The position numbers and the translations under genes are program-made. A DNA stretch of 64,000 nt from Actinomortierella ambigua (taxonomy: Eukaryota > Mortierellomycota > Mortierellomycetes > Mortierellales > Mortierellaceae), in the NCBI GenBank assembly GCA_016098155.1, contig JAAAJB010000041.1, forward strand, positions 37,307 through 101,306, read 5' to 3'. Every line of letters starts with the position of its first letter. The first letter of the stretch is position 1. This document shows, one piece after another, positions 24,801 through 36,738 of the stretch. A model generated the notes under the pieces. The model searched no databases and was not told the origin of the DNA. It saw nothing but the letters and a program-made list of their open reading frames with translations.

Positions 24801-26982
24801 AGAGCAATGATCACGTTCGTCCAAAGATATGCTGTTGATACTTACATTCCAACATGGCAACGACGCCTGCAAAAATATCTGGCTTGAGAATACATTGAAA
24901 AATACCGACATCCGAGAGAAGAACTAGGAAGTAGGGAGTTGAAGACGAACCAAAGCGCATGATTAGAAAAAAAAAGGGACACGTATGGCACCAGGAAGCT
25001 CGCACATCATCGCCAGTATCACATACTGATGCCCAACATGATTCCGTGCAACAGATGAAGGTCAGAAATGCTTTCCAAGTCTTCACACTCCTCAAAGACA
25101 CCCATCAGCTTTTCAATGTAGTTCTAGCATTTGAGAGAGGGTAAAACAAGCCAGGTAAGAGTGATATCCAAAGCCTTTACATTGATGGAAGGGAGGACGA
25201 CAACAAAAGTCCCATCATCAGACCAAGGCACGACTTCACTTACATCGGCGACAACAAAACCTGCCAGCTTTTCCTTGTCCATAGCCGATTCCAATGAGCT
25301 TTTGACGATACGGTCGATCTCTGGCAGATTGGACATTGCGGGGCTGGGGAGTGTAATAAAGTCGTTGCTGGTAGCACCGCCATTGGTATCCACTGGATCC
25401 GAGAAGAGATCGTCGGCTAAAGTGTTTAACGGCGAAAGGCATGAAAATAGAAAGATTAGGTTTCCATCATCTGCACCAAGGTGGGGACATGATTGTTGAT
25501 TGGTGGTTTTTTTTTCCTGTGGCACTTGACGACAATTGTGGTAATGAAATCCATGCAAACAAAGGACTAACAAATGGACACGGTGTATATATTACCTTGC
25601 TCCATTTCCACAACAATTCCATAGTGTTGCTGGACTTCGTTGATGTTGTTCCTGAAGCATAGAGAAAAAAAAAAGAGACGAGGAGGTACACACTGTATGA
25701 GTACACGTCGGTAGGGAGACGACGCCCATCTCCTGAAATGGCAAGCCCGTAACAGCCCTCATACGATGATACCCCTTTCCGCGCCAAATGGGGTCGTACC
25801 ATATTTCCATGCATCCTTCCGCGTCCTGGAAACTGAGTGCAAGGTCGGAGCCATCATCTTCAGACCAAAGAATCAAAGTCCCTAGAGGCATCATCATCCC
25901 CACCAATAAAAGAATTAAAAGACAGGCGATGTTAGGACACATGAGCTGAAAATCCCTTCTCCTTTGGCTCAGGGGCCCTGGAACACTTGGCCGGATGATC
26001 ACAGCAACACGACTCCAGATCTTTCATACCTTGCTGTCGCTGATAAACGTCCTCGCCGATACGGATTTTGGAGTTGAGGATAACCTTGTTCTCGTCTTCC
26101 TCTGAAATAACCTTCAATGTCCCTTCACTCTTGTCCTGTGTATCCATGATATGCAAGCATGTGTTGTGCAGCAAAAAGACCCGAGAGTAGGCAAACAAAA
26201 ACAAGTGTGCGGATAGATGTGGAAAAAAAGAAAAAAGACATGTGTGAGCTTTCTGTTGTGGAGGAAGGGGGGGAGGGAGAGGGCACAGTTGTCCTCTCCA
26301 CAAATGACAAATTCGTGATGTTGTAGTAAAACTAGGACCGTGTTCAAGGTTCCCGTCGAATCCCTCTGTGTTGGGTCGTTTGAAGAGACACCCTCGTTGA
26401 CAGGGGGGGGGGACAAAAACAAAACGTTGGCATAAAGGGTATGCTCACCACCATGGCTTCCGGATATGCCGAGTCAAGCACGTTTTGTTTCTGCCTCTTT
26501 ATTCGCGCGGCGCGTCGCGAATAAGCCTTTTTTTGTGGGTGTGAGAATGGGTGGGTGTAGCTGGGTTTGCTGTGGTTTCGGTGGCGCCCTCACCAATATA
26601 TCGATATGTCTTCACGCTCGTGAAGAAAGAAGAAGTGTGCTACGATCGCCTTCCCTCGAACCAGTGACAGATGAGGTCATTTAGTCCCTCTGGCAGATGG
26701 AGACGATTGGGCTGATGGAGAGAGAGGGGGAGAGGGAGAGGGAGAAGGGAGAGGGAGGGAGATAGAGAGTGGGTGGGTGGAGGGGGGGGGTCGAGCCATC
26801 GATGTGTGCTAGCTGAAAGGAGACGCTGAATAGGTAAGGGTTCGTTTACATTCTCGCTATAAAGCTGTCCTTACCGAGTTGAATTCACAAGAGCAATGTC
26901 CGGTGCCCTGATCGATCCATTGATTAATAGCATCGAGCAAATACAGCTTGACTCGCGCCTTGGCAATCTGATCGGTGGCCAT
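21832..26982 (-). CDS. PSY2: Protein phosphatase 4 regulatory subunit 3 (SMEK/Psy2)
   Basis: Ten exons close exactly in frame: 26875-26982, 26030-26135, 25800-25881, 25596-25651, 25244-25416, 25027-25123, 24846-24923, 23930-24715, 23457-23797 and 21832-23325, giving 1,106 residues. Residues 1 to about 100 match the PH/EVH1-like domain of SMEK proteins (QWIDQGTGHCSCEF, TLILWSEDDGSDLALSFQ). The SMEK domain follows (LEYDPDYPEKESFRELL, RDPEIEQKIHQAFRLQFLRD), then Armadillo-type helices (about 350-650). The last ~450 residues are Ser/Asp/Glu-rich, with CTG-coded Ser runs, and probably disordered. The subunit targets PP4 catalytic subunit to substrates in DNA-damage recovery, and its PH domain binds short Pro-containing motifs. 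The tail is longer than in animals or budding yeast. Start chosen because residues 3-40 already match the family and upstream minus-strand sequence is simple repeat. Confidence 0.95.
22262..22320. repeat. CTG-type triplet run (poly-Ser in PP4R3)
   Basis: CTG/CTA triplets on the plus strand read as AGC/AGT serine codons in the minus-strand gene. A similar run at about 12261-12310 codes poly-Ser in the UDP-xylose synthase N-terminus. Confidence 0.85.
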
Positions 26983-28291
26983 GACGCCGAGAATGTAGCT
27001 GGCGGAGAAGAAGAAGGAGGAGGAGGAGGAAGAAGAATCGTAAGAGGGAGAAGGGGGGGGGGAGGAGAGAGACAGACAGAGAGAGAGAGAGAGAGAGGAG
27101 AAAGCGCAGTGAGTGGCGGAGTGGTGGGCGGAGCAGAGAAATGAGTGAGTGGCAAGGGAGCCAGGAGAGGGCGTTGGGAGAGCAGAGCAGAGCAATATCA
27201 GTGTGTCCTCCAGAGGAGAGAGAAGAAGAAGAATGAAAAGAGGGGAAACACAAATGGGTGGAATGAGTGACAGATGGACAATAATGAAACTTCGAAATGT
27301 TGGCAAGGCAAAAAAGAACAATGACCCGAAAAAAAAATGCTTTCGGCCCCCCTCTCTTGTCTCTGTCTCTCTCCTCTCGCTCCCCCCCCCCCCTTGGATG
27401 AGCATGCCATATCTGGTCCTCAGCCTTTCTGGCATGCTGGCGTGGCCTTGTCTGGCTGAGCCAGCGCGGGATTTGCTCGCTCGTGCTCATGTCTCAGCCA
27501 GCAGGTCACTCGCCCAAGATGGCTCTAGCTCCTGGCTATATCTCTGGCTATATAGCTCTGGCTCTGGCTCTGACTCTAGGTCTAGCTCGACTCTGGCTCT
27601 CGTGGCCAGATGGCTCACGCCTTTTGGTGAGCGCATCAAGGGACATGTGCAGGTTGCCTTGCTGTGCAACTGTAGGTTATATTTGTTCACCCACGGCCAC
27701 CTTCTTGGGACAAAAGGGGGGAGATAGAGAGAGAAAGACGAAGGTGGTCTGCGGGTCAAAGAGACTCAGACACTCAAAAAGAAAAAAGTATAAAGAGCCA
27801 ATGATGTCCACAAAAGTCGTGTGAAAAGATTCATTCGACCCGGCACGCTCGGCATTGCCCCTGCGGAGGTGCGGTGCGGAGGGAAGCAAGTACGTTCCAC
27901 CGATTGATTGATAATAATAATCTGTGTGTTGATTGATCGCGTGCCGTCTTGATCGTGTGCTAAAGTGGCGCATCACACACGTTTCAGTGTCCACGCGTTG
28001 TTGACCTTCGAATACACGCTCTCTGTCTTGACCTTGTGGAAGCATTGATTATTGATTGTTCGTATTCAATGATCCACATGCTTCCACAGTGGATACTGCT
28101 CCACAAGTCGGAAGAGGGTTCCAAGCACTCAACGACGAACAAGTAAGAAATTTGACTTTTGACGTGTTGCACTTGCCATAGCACAAAAACTCCGCAGACA
28201 CGTCACATTTTGCCTAAAAAATTTATTTTACCTCTTTTTTTTTGTTGTTTTTATTTTATCTCCTCCATTGCACAAGTGAACCAACCGCACA
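26983..28291. promoter_or_regulatory. Divergent promoter region PP4R3 / CGR1 with low-complexity tracts
   Basis: 1.3 kb between two divergent starts. It holds GA-rich repeats (27045-27100), a CCCCCC run (27382-27391) and, at 27525-27605, many overlapping copies of CTCTGGCT/CTGGCTATAT. Next to the CGR1 start is a T-rich stretch (28225-28260). No gene seen; a frame of 192 codons on the minus strand is the PP4R3 first exon read through its leader. Confidence 0.5.
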
Positions 28292-28850
28292 ATGGCAAAA
28301 GCATCACCAATGAGCCGGGTCTCCGGTAATGCATAGCCTTCATGCTCCGATTCAAACAAGCAAAGAAACAAAGCATCGAAGAATAATCCACATCCTTACC
28401 CCATTTCCATTCTCTTTTTTTGTTTGTTCATATCTGTTAGGCAAGGAGTGGAAGGATACCAAGACCGCCACCAACCGCACCTACCTGCAAAAAGGTGTCA
28501 AGTCATCGTTCGAGAAGCGTATGACCAAGACCCGGGAGCTCACGCTTGCTCGTAACATGGCAAAAGAGATGACAGAAGAGAAGATTGCCGAGAAGCGAGT
28601 ACGTCTTTTTTCCTTTGTTTTTTGGCTATGAATTCTCTATGTGGGCTAGGATCCATACGTTTTCCCATTGCAACTAACATGCATTGTTCTACTATTGTTG
28701 GTTTACCGCTTCTAGCGCAAGAGAGAGATCACCGAGGAGAGGAAGAAGATCAAGGAGGAGAAGGAGCGCTTGGAGGCCATGTCAGCCAAAATGTCCGCCA
28801 ACAAGCTGAAGCGCCTCAAGAAGAAGCAGGGCAACCTCAAGGGACGCTAG
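28292..28850 (+). CDS. CGR1: rRNA-processing protein CGR1
   Basis: Exons 28292-28325, 28441-28598 and 28716-28850 join in phase to 108 residues. The protein is short and highly charged. After a small N-terminus ending SRVSG it shows the Cgr1 core GKEWK, then a long Lys/Arg/Glu helix (about 35-85) with KKIKEEKERLEAMSAKMSA, and a basic end KRLKKKQGNLKGR. Cgr1 is a nucleolar factor for 60S subunit maturation in fungi, and its length (about 110-120) matches. The coiled-coil-like composition alone would be weak, but the KEWK and terminal basic motifs are typical of the family. Confidence 0.9.
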
Positions 28851-29053
28851 ACTTTTATGCAAATCCCGCAGCATCCTCGCAACGCACTCATTCATATCCC
28901 TCGGCAGACACAAAAGGAACTCATTCGTCTAAGTTTTGTATTATAGTATCAGCATTTTACAATCTATCTACTTTTTTTTCTTTTATTTTTTTGGGGCGAG
29001 GACATTGAGATATCGAGGGTCATGGCATTTCTTTTTTTTTTCTTCGGCCTGTT

Positions 29054-30439
29054 TCATACAGGTAACCTCTCCACAGGATCGGTACCATCAGAGGATGAAG
29101 ATGATGACGATGACCTTGCTGCTACTGCGTCTGCGATACCTGCTAGCCCAGCCTGATCGGACCACAGGTACTCCCATGTGTCCTTCCATGCGATCTGCAG
29201 GACAAATGTCTCCTGATCCCAGACGTGGCCATACTCGTCTGGATCCAACAAGGCGTCACCCTCTTCATCGTCCTCCTCCTCCTCGTCATCATCAGCTCCG
29301 GTGCTGCGGCTATAGCCCTGGTGCTGCTGCTGTACCCTCTGGTCATCGAAGCCGTCCAGCTCATCTACCTGACTACTCTCAAACAATACTGAAGCAGGCG
29401 ACGACGGCGACGGCGTCGATGTCGTAGCGGCTATTGCTGCCGCCGATGAGGATGATGATGAAGAAGCCATTGTTGTTTCCGATGTGGACCTGGAGGCTGT
29501 CGACGAGGTTGGCGCTTCAAACGTGGTATAAGAGGGTGGAGGTGGTGAGGTGTAGGGTGCTAGTGGTTGAAATGGTAGACGTGGCACTCTGCCAGAGTGC
29601 AGTGCCTCGCCGTTTCCCGACCCTGATGCTGCGGCTGTTGTCCGTGATGCTCGATGGGTTTGACTTTGGTGATCGTTCCGAGTCGATGCTCTGGAGGACG
29701 ACCCGGGATTGGCCTGTGATCTAGAGATTCCTCGGCGGGATTCTTCGCCATCACTTTCACCGTTGTCGCTTCCATTATTATTATCATTATTGTTGTTATT
29801 GTTGTCTCTTCCGTGATGACCGTTCCTGCTGTCGCTACCCCTCCTCCTGAAGATATTTGTCGATATGACCACCAGGATTGACTGGAGAATAATGACTTGA
29901 AGATCGGTCAGGAGCAGGGTCTTCTTGCTCGGAGGATGAACTGCCATAGATAGATAAATGAGATAGATAAAAAAAATCAGCTTTTCACAATGCTTCAACA
30001 ATGGGTCGTAACTCTTCGTCAAAAAAAATGATGTGTACCTAGACCAATGAAGTCTATGATGGCGCCGTATCGACTGGGCGGAAGACAATGTCGGTATACG
30101 CTGACAAAGTTCGATGCAAGGATTACATAGAAAGCTATCCGCATTGGAAAGTGCTTGTTTGACAAGAATTGCTAAGTCACCATAGGAAAGAGAGAAAAAA
30201 AAACACACACACACATACACGAGACAGGGATTAGCTGGTTGGAAAGTCCATCTCAAATGTGCATTTCATCATCAGCTGCAAGCCCATTATTGACTCTTTG
30301 GTTCATGTACCACTTGAACTAAACATCGAAAGAGCAGGCCAAAGAAACTTGCATCAAGGAAGTACTGGTATGCAAAGAACCCATAGAGCATCTGCTCAAT
30401 GGACTGATGAATGTCCCTCTTGTAGTAATAGAAATCCAT
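29054..30439 (-). CDS. DUF1746 / Dsc4-like membrane protein
   Basis: Exons 30311-30439, 30039-30171 and 29054-29940 join in phase to 382 residues. The N-terminal ~130 residues are hydrophobic with at least three membrane spans: YGFFAYQYFLDASFFGLLFR, then AFYVILASNFVSVY, the signature IIDFIGL, and LLLTDLQVIILQSILVVIST. This order matches the fungal DUF1746 domain found in Dsc4, a subunit of the Golgi/ER Dsc E3 ligase that cleaves SREBP and removes orphan membrane proteins. The C-terminal ~250 residues are low complexity with Asn, Ser and Asp/Glu runs and an ordered-looking end containing TFVLQIAWKDTWEYLW. The start is preceded by an in-frame stop; an extra upstream exon is not excluded. The assignment is by motif pattern from memory, so the family is likelier than the exact subunit. 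Confidence 0.68.
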
Positions 30440-30655
30440 GCTGCCTTCCTCCTACTCCAAAAAGCCGAATTCCTTGCTTGGCTACAACAATTACAGTGTG
30501 TGATGCTTGTAAGTTGCGTGTAGTAAAGAAAAATAGGTGGAAACCTGCAGAAAGGCGTCGCCGATTGCACATAAAGAATGGAGAAACATTCTTGCATTTA
30601 CAGAGTGTGAAACGTGGAAGAAAAGAAAGGCTTTTTATGCAAACAAACAAAAAAC

Positions 30656-32651
30656 TTAGTCGCTAAAGGCATGGAGGAGCTTGCGGTAGGCCGCAGGACC
30701 CTGCCACCTGCCCTTCAGCATCGAGTCCCAGTAAATGTCTGGGATGATCTCCTTGGTCAGCAGATATGTTGACAGACGCTCCTTGGACTGGTCAAAGGGG
30801 AAGGTCTCTTGGGGCTGGAGTGTGTATCCGCTAAACTCGGCCAGGATGAGCTTCTCTGTGCCAGTGATCAAGGGGCAGCTTGTGTAGCCGTCATACTTGC
30901 GGGGATAGCTCATCTCGCCGCCAAAGATGTCGTGCAGCAAGTGGGTCTTGAGCACGCCGCTCTGAGCTGTAATCGCAGCCGCGGTCTTGGAGGTGGGCAA
31001 GCTCGAGCAATCGCCAAGGGCATAGACGTTGTTGAACTTTGTGTGGCGCATTGTCTCCTTGTTGACATCGACCCAGCCGTCGGCATTGGACAGAGGGGAT
31101 GCCTTGATAAAGTCGGGTGCGCTCATGGGAGGAACGACGTGCAGGAAATCATAAGGCATGGTGACCTGGGTGCCCTTGGCCTCGCCCGCAAGGATGTCAA
31201 AGACGGCCTCCTTGCTGTCGGGCTTGATCTCGGTCAAGTTTGTAAAGTAGTTGAGGCCAAGGTCGCGCTTTTTGCAGATCTTGAGCAGCTCATTGGCGTA
31301 CTTGGCAACTGGAAAGATTGCGCCACCAGCCGTGTAGTACTGGATGTTGGCCTTCGAGCGCACATTGGCATCGCGCCAGAGCTCCTCGGCAATGTACATG
31401 ATCTTCTGTGGTGCACCTGCGCACTTGATTGGCACCGGGGGCATCGTGAACAGAGCGTTACCACCCTTGAATTCCTTGATAAACTCATCCGTTTTCTCCA
31501 CAGACTGCGCAGAATAGTTGGAAGTGACACCATTTTTGCCCAATGCCTGAGGAAGATTCTTGATCTTGTCCCAGTTGACTTGAATCTATTAAAACATCAA
31601 TCCCAGGGTGTAAGAAATGAGTATTGCGACAACCAAGAATCCTCCAAAGGTCACTTTCTAGACTGTCAAACACTTACACCAGCAGCAACAACGAGGTAAT
31701 CATACGAGATCTATGGCCCAGTATGTCAAGCGGGCGCAAATAAAAGGACAAAAAGGTTTAGTTTACCCTTTCTTTTGACATTCCGGCTCTTCTTTTCCCA
31801 CGCGGCGAATGCGAAAGGAATTTAATGGTCCCATTTGGCCTCTAATCCCAACTCAAATACCCAGCTGTATCTCAGCTCAATGACACCTGTATTCCCATAT
31901 AGGAGGAAATATGCGAAACTAAATCCGCATGCACCCGCATCCTTTTCCAATTTACTCATCCCTCTTTGCTTACCGTCTCCCCGTTGCCCAGGGTCACTTT
32001 GTTTTCCTCGGGCGCGAAGGTGGCAACAGCTTCTTTGATCCACTGAGCCTTCCTGGGCATCACATCCTTCATAGGCTTCTTTGACTCTTCAAAGGGCTTC
32101 AGGCCACCGCCAACAAAGGTCCACAGTGGTTGATACTAACGTAATACAACGAAGAAATAAAAAAAGATATATTATGGTTAGCTCCGGTATGAGCACATTT
32201 CTTCCCGTCTTGTCTTCCTTCGGGGACTCGTCCTCTCCTTACGTAGTGAACATCGGCGGGTTCAACAACAGCGACAGCCTTATCGCCTAGGGTCCGGGAC
32301 AAGGTCGAAGCAACTGCCAGGCCTGCAGAACCACCACCTGAAGGATTTCCATGAGAAAAAAAAAGAAGGTTAGCGATAAGGTCTCAGGGGTAGAAATTAT
32401 CCATGCTGTTCCCACAGCAGGGTCTCCCATGCTTCACTTTCCTCACTCCTTTTCAGATTCTTGACACGGGAGGGGAGAGGAATGTGCTACATACCAACGA
32501 CAACGACCTTGTAGCTGGAAGGGTGCGAGTCCTTCTTGGGGACCGAGGCAGCTGCTGCTTGGGCGAGAAAGCGGCGAGGCTGGAAAGAATGTGCTCGGGC
32601 AGAGAGGCGTGCAGCAGAGCCAAACGATGATAAAGCCGTGGAAGAAAGCAT
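30656..32651 (-). CDS. SQOR: Sulfide:quinone oxidoreductase, mitochondrial
   Basis: Exons 32495-32651, 32243-32337, 31974-32135, 31678-31710 and 30656-31585 join in phase to 458 residues. A basic, Ser/Ala-rich N-terminus (about 1-35, ARLSARAHSFQPRRFLAQ) looks like a mitochondrial presequence. The FAD dinucleotide motif VVVVGGGSAGLAVA follows, then FVGGGLKP. The redox cysteines are Cys204 in VPIKCAGAP and Cys385 in DGYTSCPL, the pair that forms the persulfide bridge in the eukaryotic enzyme. NVYALGDCSS is the second FAD motif. The enzyme oxidises sulfide and passes electrons to ubiquinone, clearing H2S. Length matches the animal and fission yeast (Hmt2) enzymes. A 33-base exon (31678-31710) is required to keep the YDYLVVAAG motif. 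Confidence 0.94.
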
Positions 32652-33196
32652 TTGGAATGAGCAAAGAAAAAGGTGGGATGGCGTGAATGAATGGGAAGAA
32701 AAGAGAAACAAAATAAGTGAAAGTGAAAAGAATAAAAATTGAGCGAGGGCGACATGCCCTCCCTCCAGATAACGAGATTGCGCGATGATCACGAAAAACG
32801 GTCTCTGGCCAATGATGCGCCGGATTGATCTTCCGCAGGGCACGGAGCATTCCCCTCCTCCCTCTCTCACTTACCCCCTTCGTCAGGGATACTTGCGCTC
32901 TCCACTTTACCACCCCACCTCCTTCACCTATCCCTGGTGCTTGATTTCATCCATCTATACTCTTCTCGCCCTCTGTTTGTGCCACCGGGAACTTTGATCT
33001 GGTTCACAGACAAATTAACGGTCATCATCACAGGCGATGGCGTGATTGTTGGAGTAAACAGGGCCCAACTGCTCTAATCGTCCAGTGATCAAATTCTACT
33101 CCATTCGGTAAAGTTTTTTTTTTTCAGGTGTCCCCTGCTTCGCTTTTATTTCAATCACCCATCTTCAGGCACAAGTACAACAACCACGAACAACAA
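32652..33196. other. Intergenic, no gene seen
   Basis: 545 bases between two minus-strand genes: the promoter of the sulfide:quinone oxidoreductase and the 3' end of the ArfGAP gene. Nothing recognised beyond a T9 run. Confidence 0.5.
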
Positions 33197-35240
33197 TTAG
33201 AAGTTGGCCCATCCATCATCATCGCCCCAACCGTCCTTCTTGCCTGCTCCTGCTGGCTTGGCGCCAACCTTGGCCTTGGTTGCAACACCGGTGGCGCTCG
33301 TCGGTGTCTTTGTCCGTGGTGCAGGCGAGTTGGAGTTGGATCGTGCAGCGCCAAAGGCGCCGCCACCACCAGTGCTGTTTTGATACGAGTTGAATCCGCT
33401 GCCATTTCCGCTCATTGAAGAAAGAGAATCGGTATGACTGCTATTGCCGCTGCTTCCTTGGCTAAAGGGACCAGGCGAGGAGGTGGTGCGGGCAAGAGGT
33501 TGATTCTTTTGTTCGTAGTGATTCATCGTCGAATTGAAAAAGTCGTCGCCTCCACCACCCTGTTGTTGTTGTTGCTGGTAGTAATCCGTCGAGCTAAAGC
33601 CACCATAGCGACTATTGGCGGTTCGTGAGCCATTGCCCATGCCAGGGCCAACACCACCTTGGTTGAGACCAGCATTGACCATGGAGCCCAGAGACCGACC
33701 ACCTTCTTGCACCTTTTGTCCAATGGCCGAGACATAACCGCCAACCTTGTTCTGGAACTCTGGATCAGAGACTGTGGCCGCTGCGGGCTTGATGACGTTC
33801 TCGTTCAGAATAGTGGCACCGGTCGCCAAGGTCGACGACAAGAGCGACCAACCCTTCGAGAGCGCTGCACCAGGATCGTTCAGGATATCTTGCATGTCCA
33901 GAGAGTCGTGGCCAGGCGCCGGAGCGGCCGTGTTGCCAAAGCCACCATACTTGCCACCCTGGCTTGGAGGCAAGTGCTCAGGGCGGTTGGCATTTTCGGC
34001 ACCCATGCGGTTAAAGTATGCCTCATTACGCTGCCGGTCTGAGATGTACCCACCTCCTGTACCACCACCACTTACTCCTCCTCCACCGAGGCCATTGCCT
34101 CCTGATTGGTATCCGTTCAATCCACCATTACTGCCGTTGGCGCTCGTCGGTGTGTTATAGCCTGGCGACTGGAGACCGTTGCCCGAGTACGAATTAGCTC
34201 GGAAATTGGAGCTCTGCTGCACACTAGCAGGCGATCCTGACCGATTGCTCGTGGCGGAGTTGGGGCGAACAGGGGTACGGTTTGCAGAAAGTGTGCTGGT
34301 GGAGGGTGTCCATGGACGTCCTTCGCACAGTGCAGCGAGCTAAGAATAAGATTAGTGGGTGACGAGGGTCGTTAGTGGGTAGGCTCAGCAAGTAATGTAT
34401 TGTTATTTGTCCCAAGGAATGCCTCAATGTTTATCTCTCTGCCCCTCCCCCCCTCCCCTCATCCCTGAAGCACAAAGGTTCAGAAAAAAAATTCAGCCAA
34501 CGAAAATGCGACATGCTTAAAGTCTCGTCACCCTTCCAAAATTATCTCTGTCGTCTCACCTTGTCCTTGTACTGAGCGGCAAACACACTGTTGTACTTTT
34601 CTTTGATGGACATGCCGGGGAAATAATCAGGGCTGGCCTCAAAGAACTCTCTAGCCTTGTTGTTTCCTCCGAGATCCATACGCTTCAACTGATCGTCCGA
34701 CCATTTATCCATCGTGATTGAACGCACAAAACTAAAAGACAAAAAAAGAGAGAGAGAACAATTATTAGACCAATATTTCTGATGGCCAGTGAGAAAAAAA
34801 AAAGAGAGAGACGTTGAGGATCATGGTAGAACACCATGGCTCCAGGGTTGCCATCGCTGCTGGATCGTATGTACATATTGCGAAGTCGAACTAAATCATA
34901 ATAAGCTTACCTGACGTGCACACCCAAAGATCGATGGACACCAGAGCACTCCAGACAGATAAAGATGCCCAAATGACAACTTGCCCACTGAGGGTTGGGC
35001 GCATTGCAATCTATACAGTTCTATAGCACCGCCAAGGACAAGAGTGGTAAAAGGAATGCCAAGAAAAAAAAAAAGAAAAAGAGCAAGCATGAATACTCCA
35101 TTCTGCTAATGCGAAACGGCCATCAGCAGCAAGTGGAGCACAATGCGTTCGGTGGTGAAATACTCCTTGACGCAATGTACCTTGTTACCATCGCGGCGCT
35201 GGATATCAAAAAGAATCTTTTTATACTCGACTGCTGACAT
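33197..35240 (-). CDS. GCS1: ArfGAP1/Gcs1-type GTPase-activating protein
   Basis: Exons 35181-35240, 34911-35020, 34560-34731 and 33197-34339 join in phase to 494 residues. The ArfGAP zinc finger is Cys22-x2-Cys25-x16-Cys42-x2-Cys45 ([19 protein letters not shown]) followed by the catalytic arginine finger Arg50 in [26 protein letters not shown] and [12 protein letters not shown] complete the domain (about 1-115). The middle is Gly/Asn/Ser-rich. A segment rich in Ser, Thr and Gly around [15 protein letters not shown] resembles an ALPS curvature-sensing helix. The C-terminus [12 protein letters not shown] is an acidic di-tryptophan motif like those by which ArfGAP1 binds the delta-COP subunit of coatomer. 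The protein would hydrolyse Arf1-GTP in COPI traffic. Confidence 0.93.
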
Positions 35241-36738
35241 TGTGTGTTGGAATGGTGGATGATGATGACTTCAAAAGTGATGCAATGGCACTACAAGGTC
35301 CTCCTTGCGCGATGAGAGCTGTGAAAAGGAAAAAATGACAACTAGATGACGAGGGTTGGGAGGGTACGCCAGTGGTATTGTTGCAACAGCTCTGATGGCC
35401 TCTGAAGGGCGCGGATCGCAAAGCAATGGAGGTGCCTGAAGGTTTGGGTTGCAGGGGAAGGTAGGGAGAGGTAAAAAACAGCATAGGCTTTCGGTCAGAT
35501 TTCGGCATGGTCATGTGACCGGGCGAGGGCCTCAAGAGTCGCCCACTTTTGGTCGACTTTCATTTGGCGAGAGAGGAGGGGGTGGGTAGCAGTTGGTGGT
35601 GGGTGCTCTCAAAGACACAAATCTAAAGTCTTCACGAGTGGATAAAAAAAAAAAAGGGAAAGTCGGAAAAAGTCGAAACGCTTTTATATAAATCTGCAAC
35701 TAAGAACAGGAACGAGTCCTTCCATCGCGGCCCCAGCATGCGGCCACGTAGACCACCTCTGCTATGCCAGCATATTTTTTTCATTACTTAAGACACGCAC
35801 GAGAAAAATAGTCCCTGAGCACTTCATGTGTAACTGTGAAGCTCATTTTCCTGCCTGCTACGCAGTGCGACTGCTTGATGCTCTTGTCTGTATGTGTGCA
35901 CAGGCCGTGCATAGGCAACGTGGAGGCTCCTCCCCTCCCGCCCCCTCTCTCCGCGTACACTGGCATCTGCTCTCCATCGGATCCTGACTCCACTGGCCCC
36001 GGCTTTCCATCCTCAAAGTCGTAGGCCACGACCACTTTAATCAAGCAAAACACAATGAGTAGAAAGTTTTCGATGGTTTATGGCGGCTCGAGTTGCCAAG
36101 TCCAGAAATTCCACTGTCTAACACCCAAACCGACGAAAACCGCTGGCGGCTTGAGCCCCACGGGGAAGAGGGGAGAGAGAGAGAGATAGTTTGAGGCACC
36201 CACACCACACACACATGGTCATCGTCTGTGTCAAACAGACTGGGCAAAACATCTGGACCTGATTCTACTCTTTTTGGTACCAAATGAGACGCGAAAAAAA
36301 AGAGAAATAGAGGTTCCCTACCTTCGCTGCCCTTATCTATGATGACAAGATTCAATCGATGAATGAAACATTCATTTGAGACCAGACCTGGGCCACACAG
36401 TTGCACACAGACACACACAAAACTGCAACATCATCATATCACTTGATAAATCTAGAGCTGTACACCATCGATTTATTGAATTGCGATGAGTGAGCTGCTC
36501 GAAAAGAAACAAAAAAAAAAGAAGGGTCCAGAAAGGAGAAGGGTCCAGAAAGGGAACGATGAAAAGTAGTCTACAAGAAAGGAGAGGTAAGGGTAGTAAT
36601 AAAATACAAAAAAAAAAAAAGGACAGGTGATACAAAGGAATAATGGAGGTTTGAAGAAGAGGTTTGGAGTTTGATATCTTGCTCAAAGAACAGAGAAGGG
36701 AAGGGGGGAAAGGGATTATTATGTCCTTCTTGTTCTTT
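35241..36738. other. Intergenic; possible remnant exons on the minus strand
   Basis: 1.5 kb. On the minus strand a frame runs from about 36053 to 35784 ending REVLRDYFSRACLK-like and upstream fragments at 36420-36300 and 36260-36190 have plausible splice signals, but the fragments could not be joined into an open gene with a start codon. 36170-36187 is a GA run. I treat it as unassigned. Confidence 0.3.

Noticed and set aside
30809..31699. 296-codon plus-strand frame
   Set aside because: Antisense shadow of the sulfide:quinone oxidoreductase exon, which has all its cofactor and cysteine motifs on the minus strand.
32652..33196. Small exon-like frames before the ArfGAP gene
   Set aside because: Too short and without consistent splice phases.
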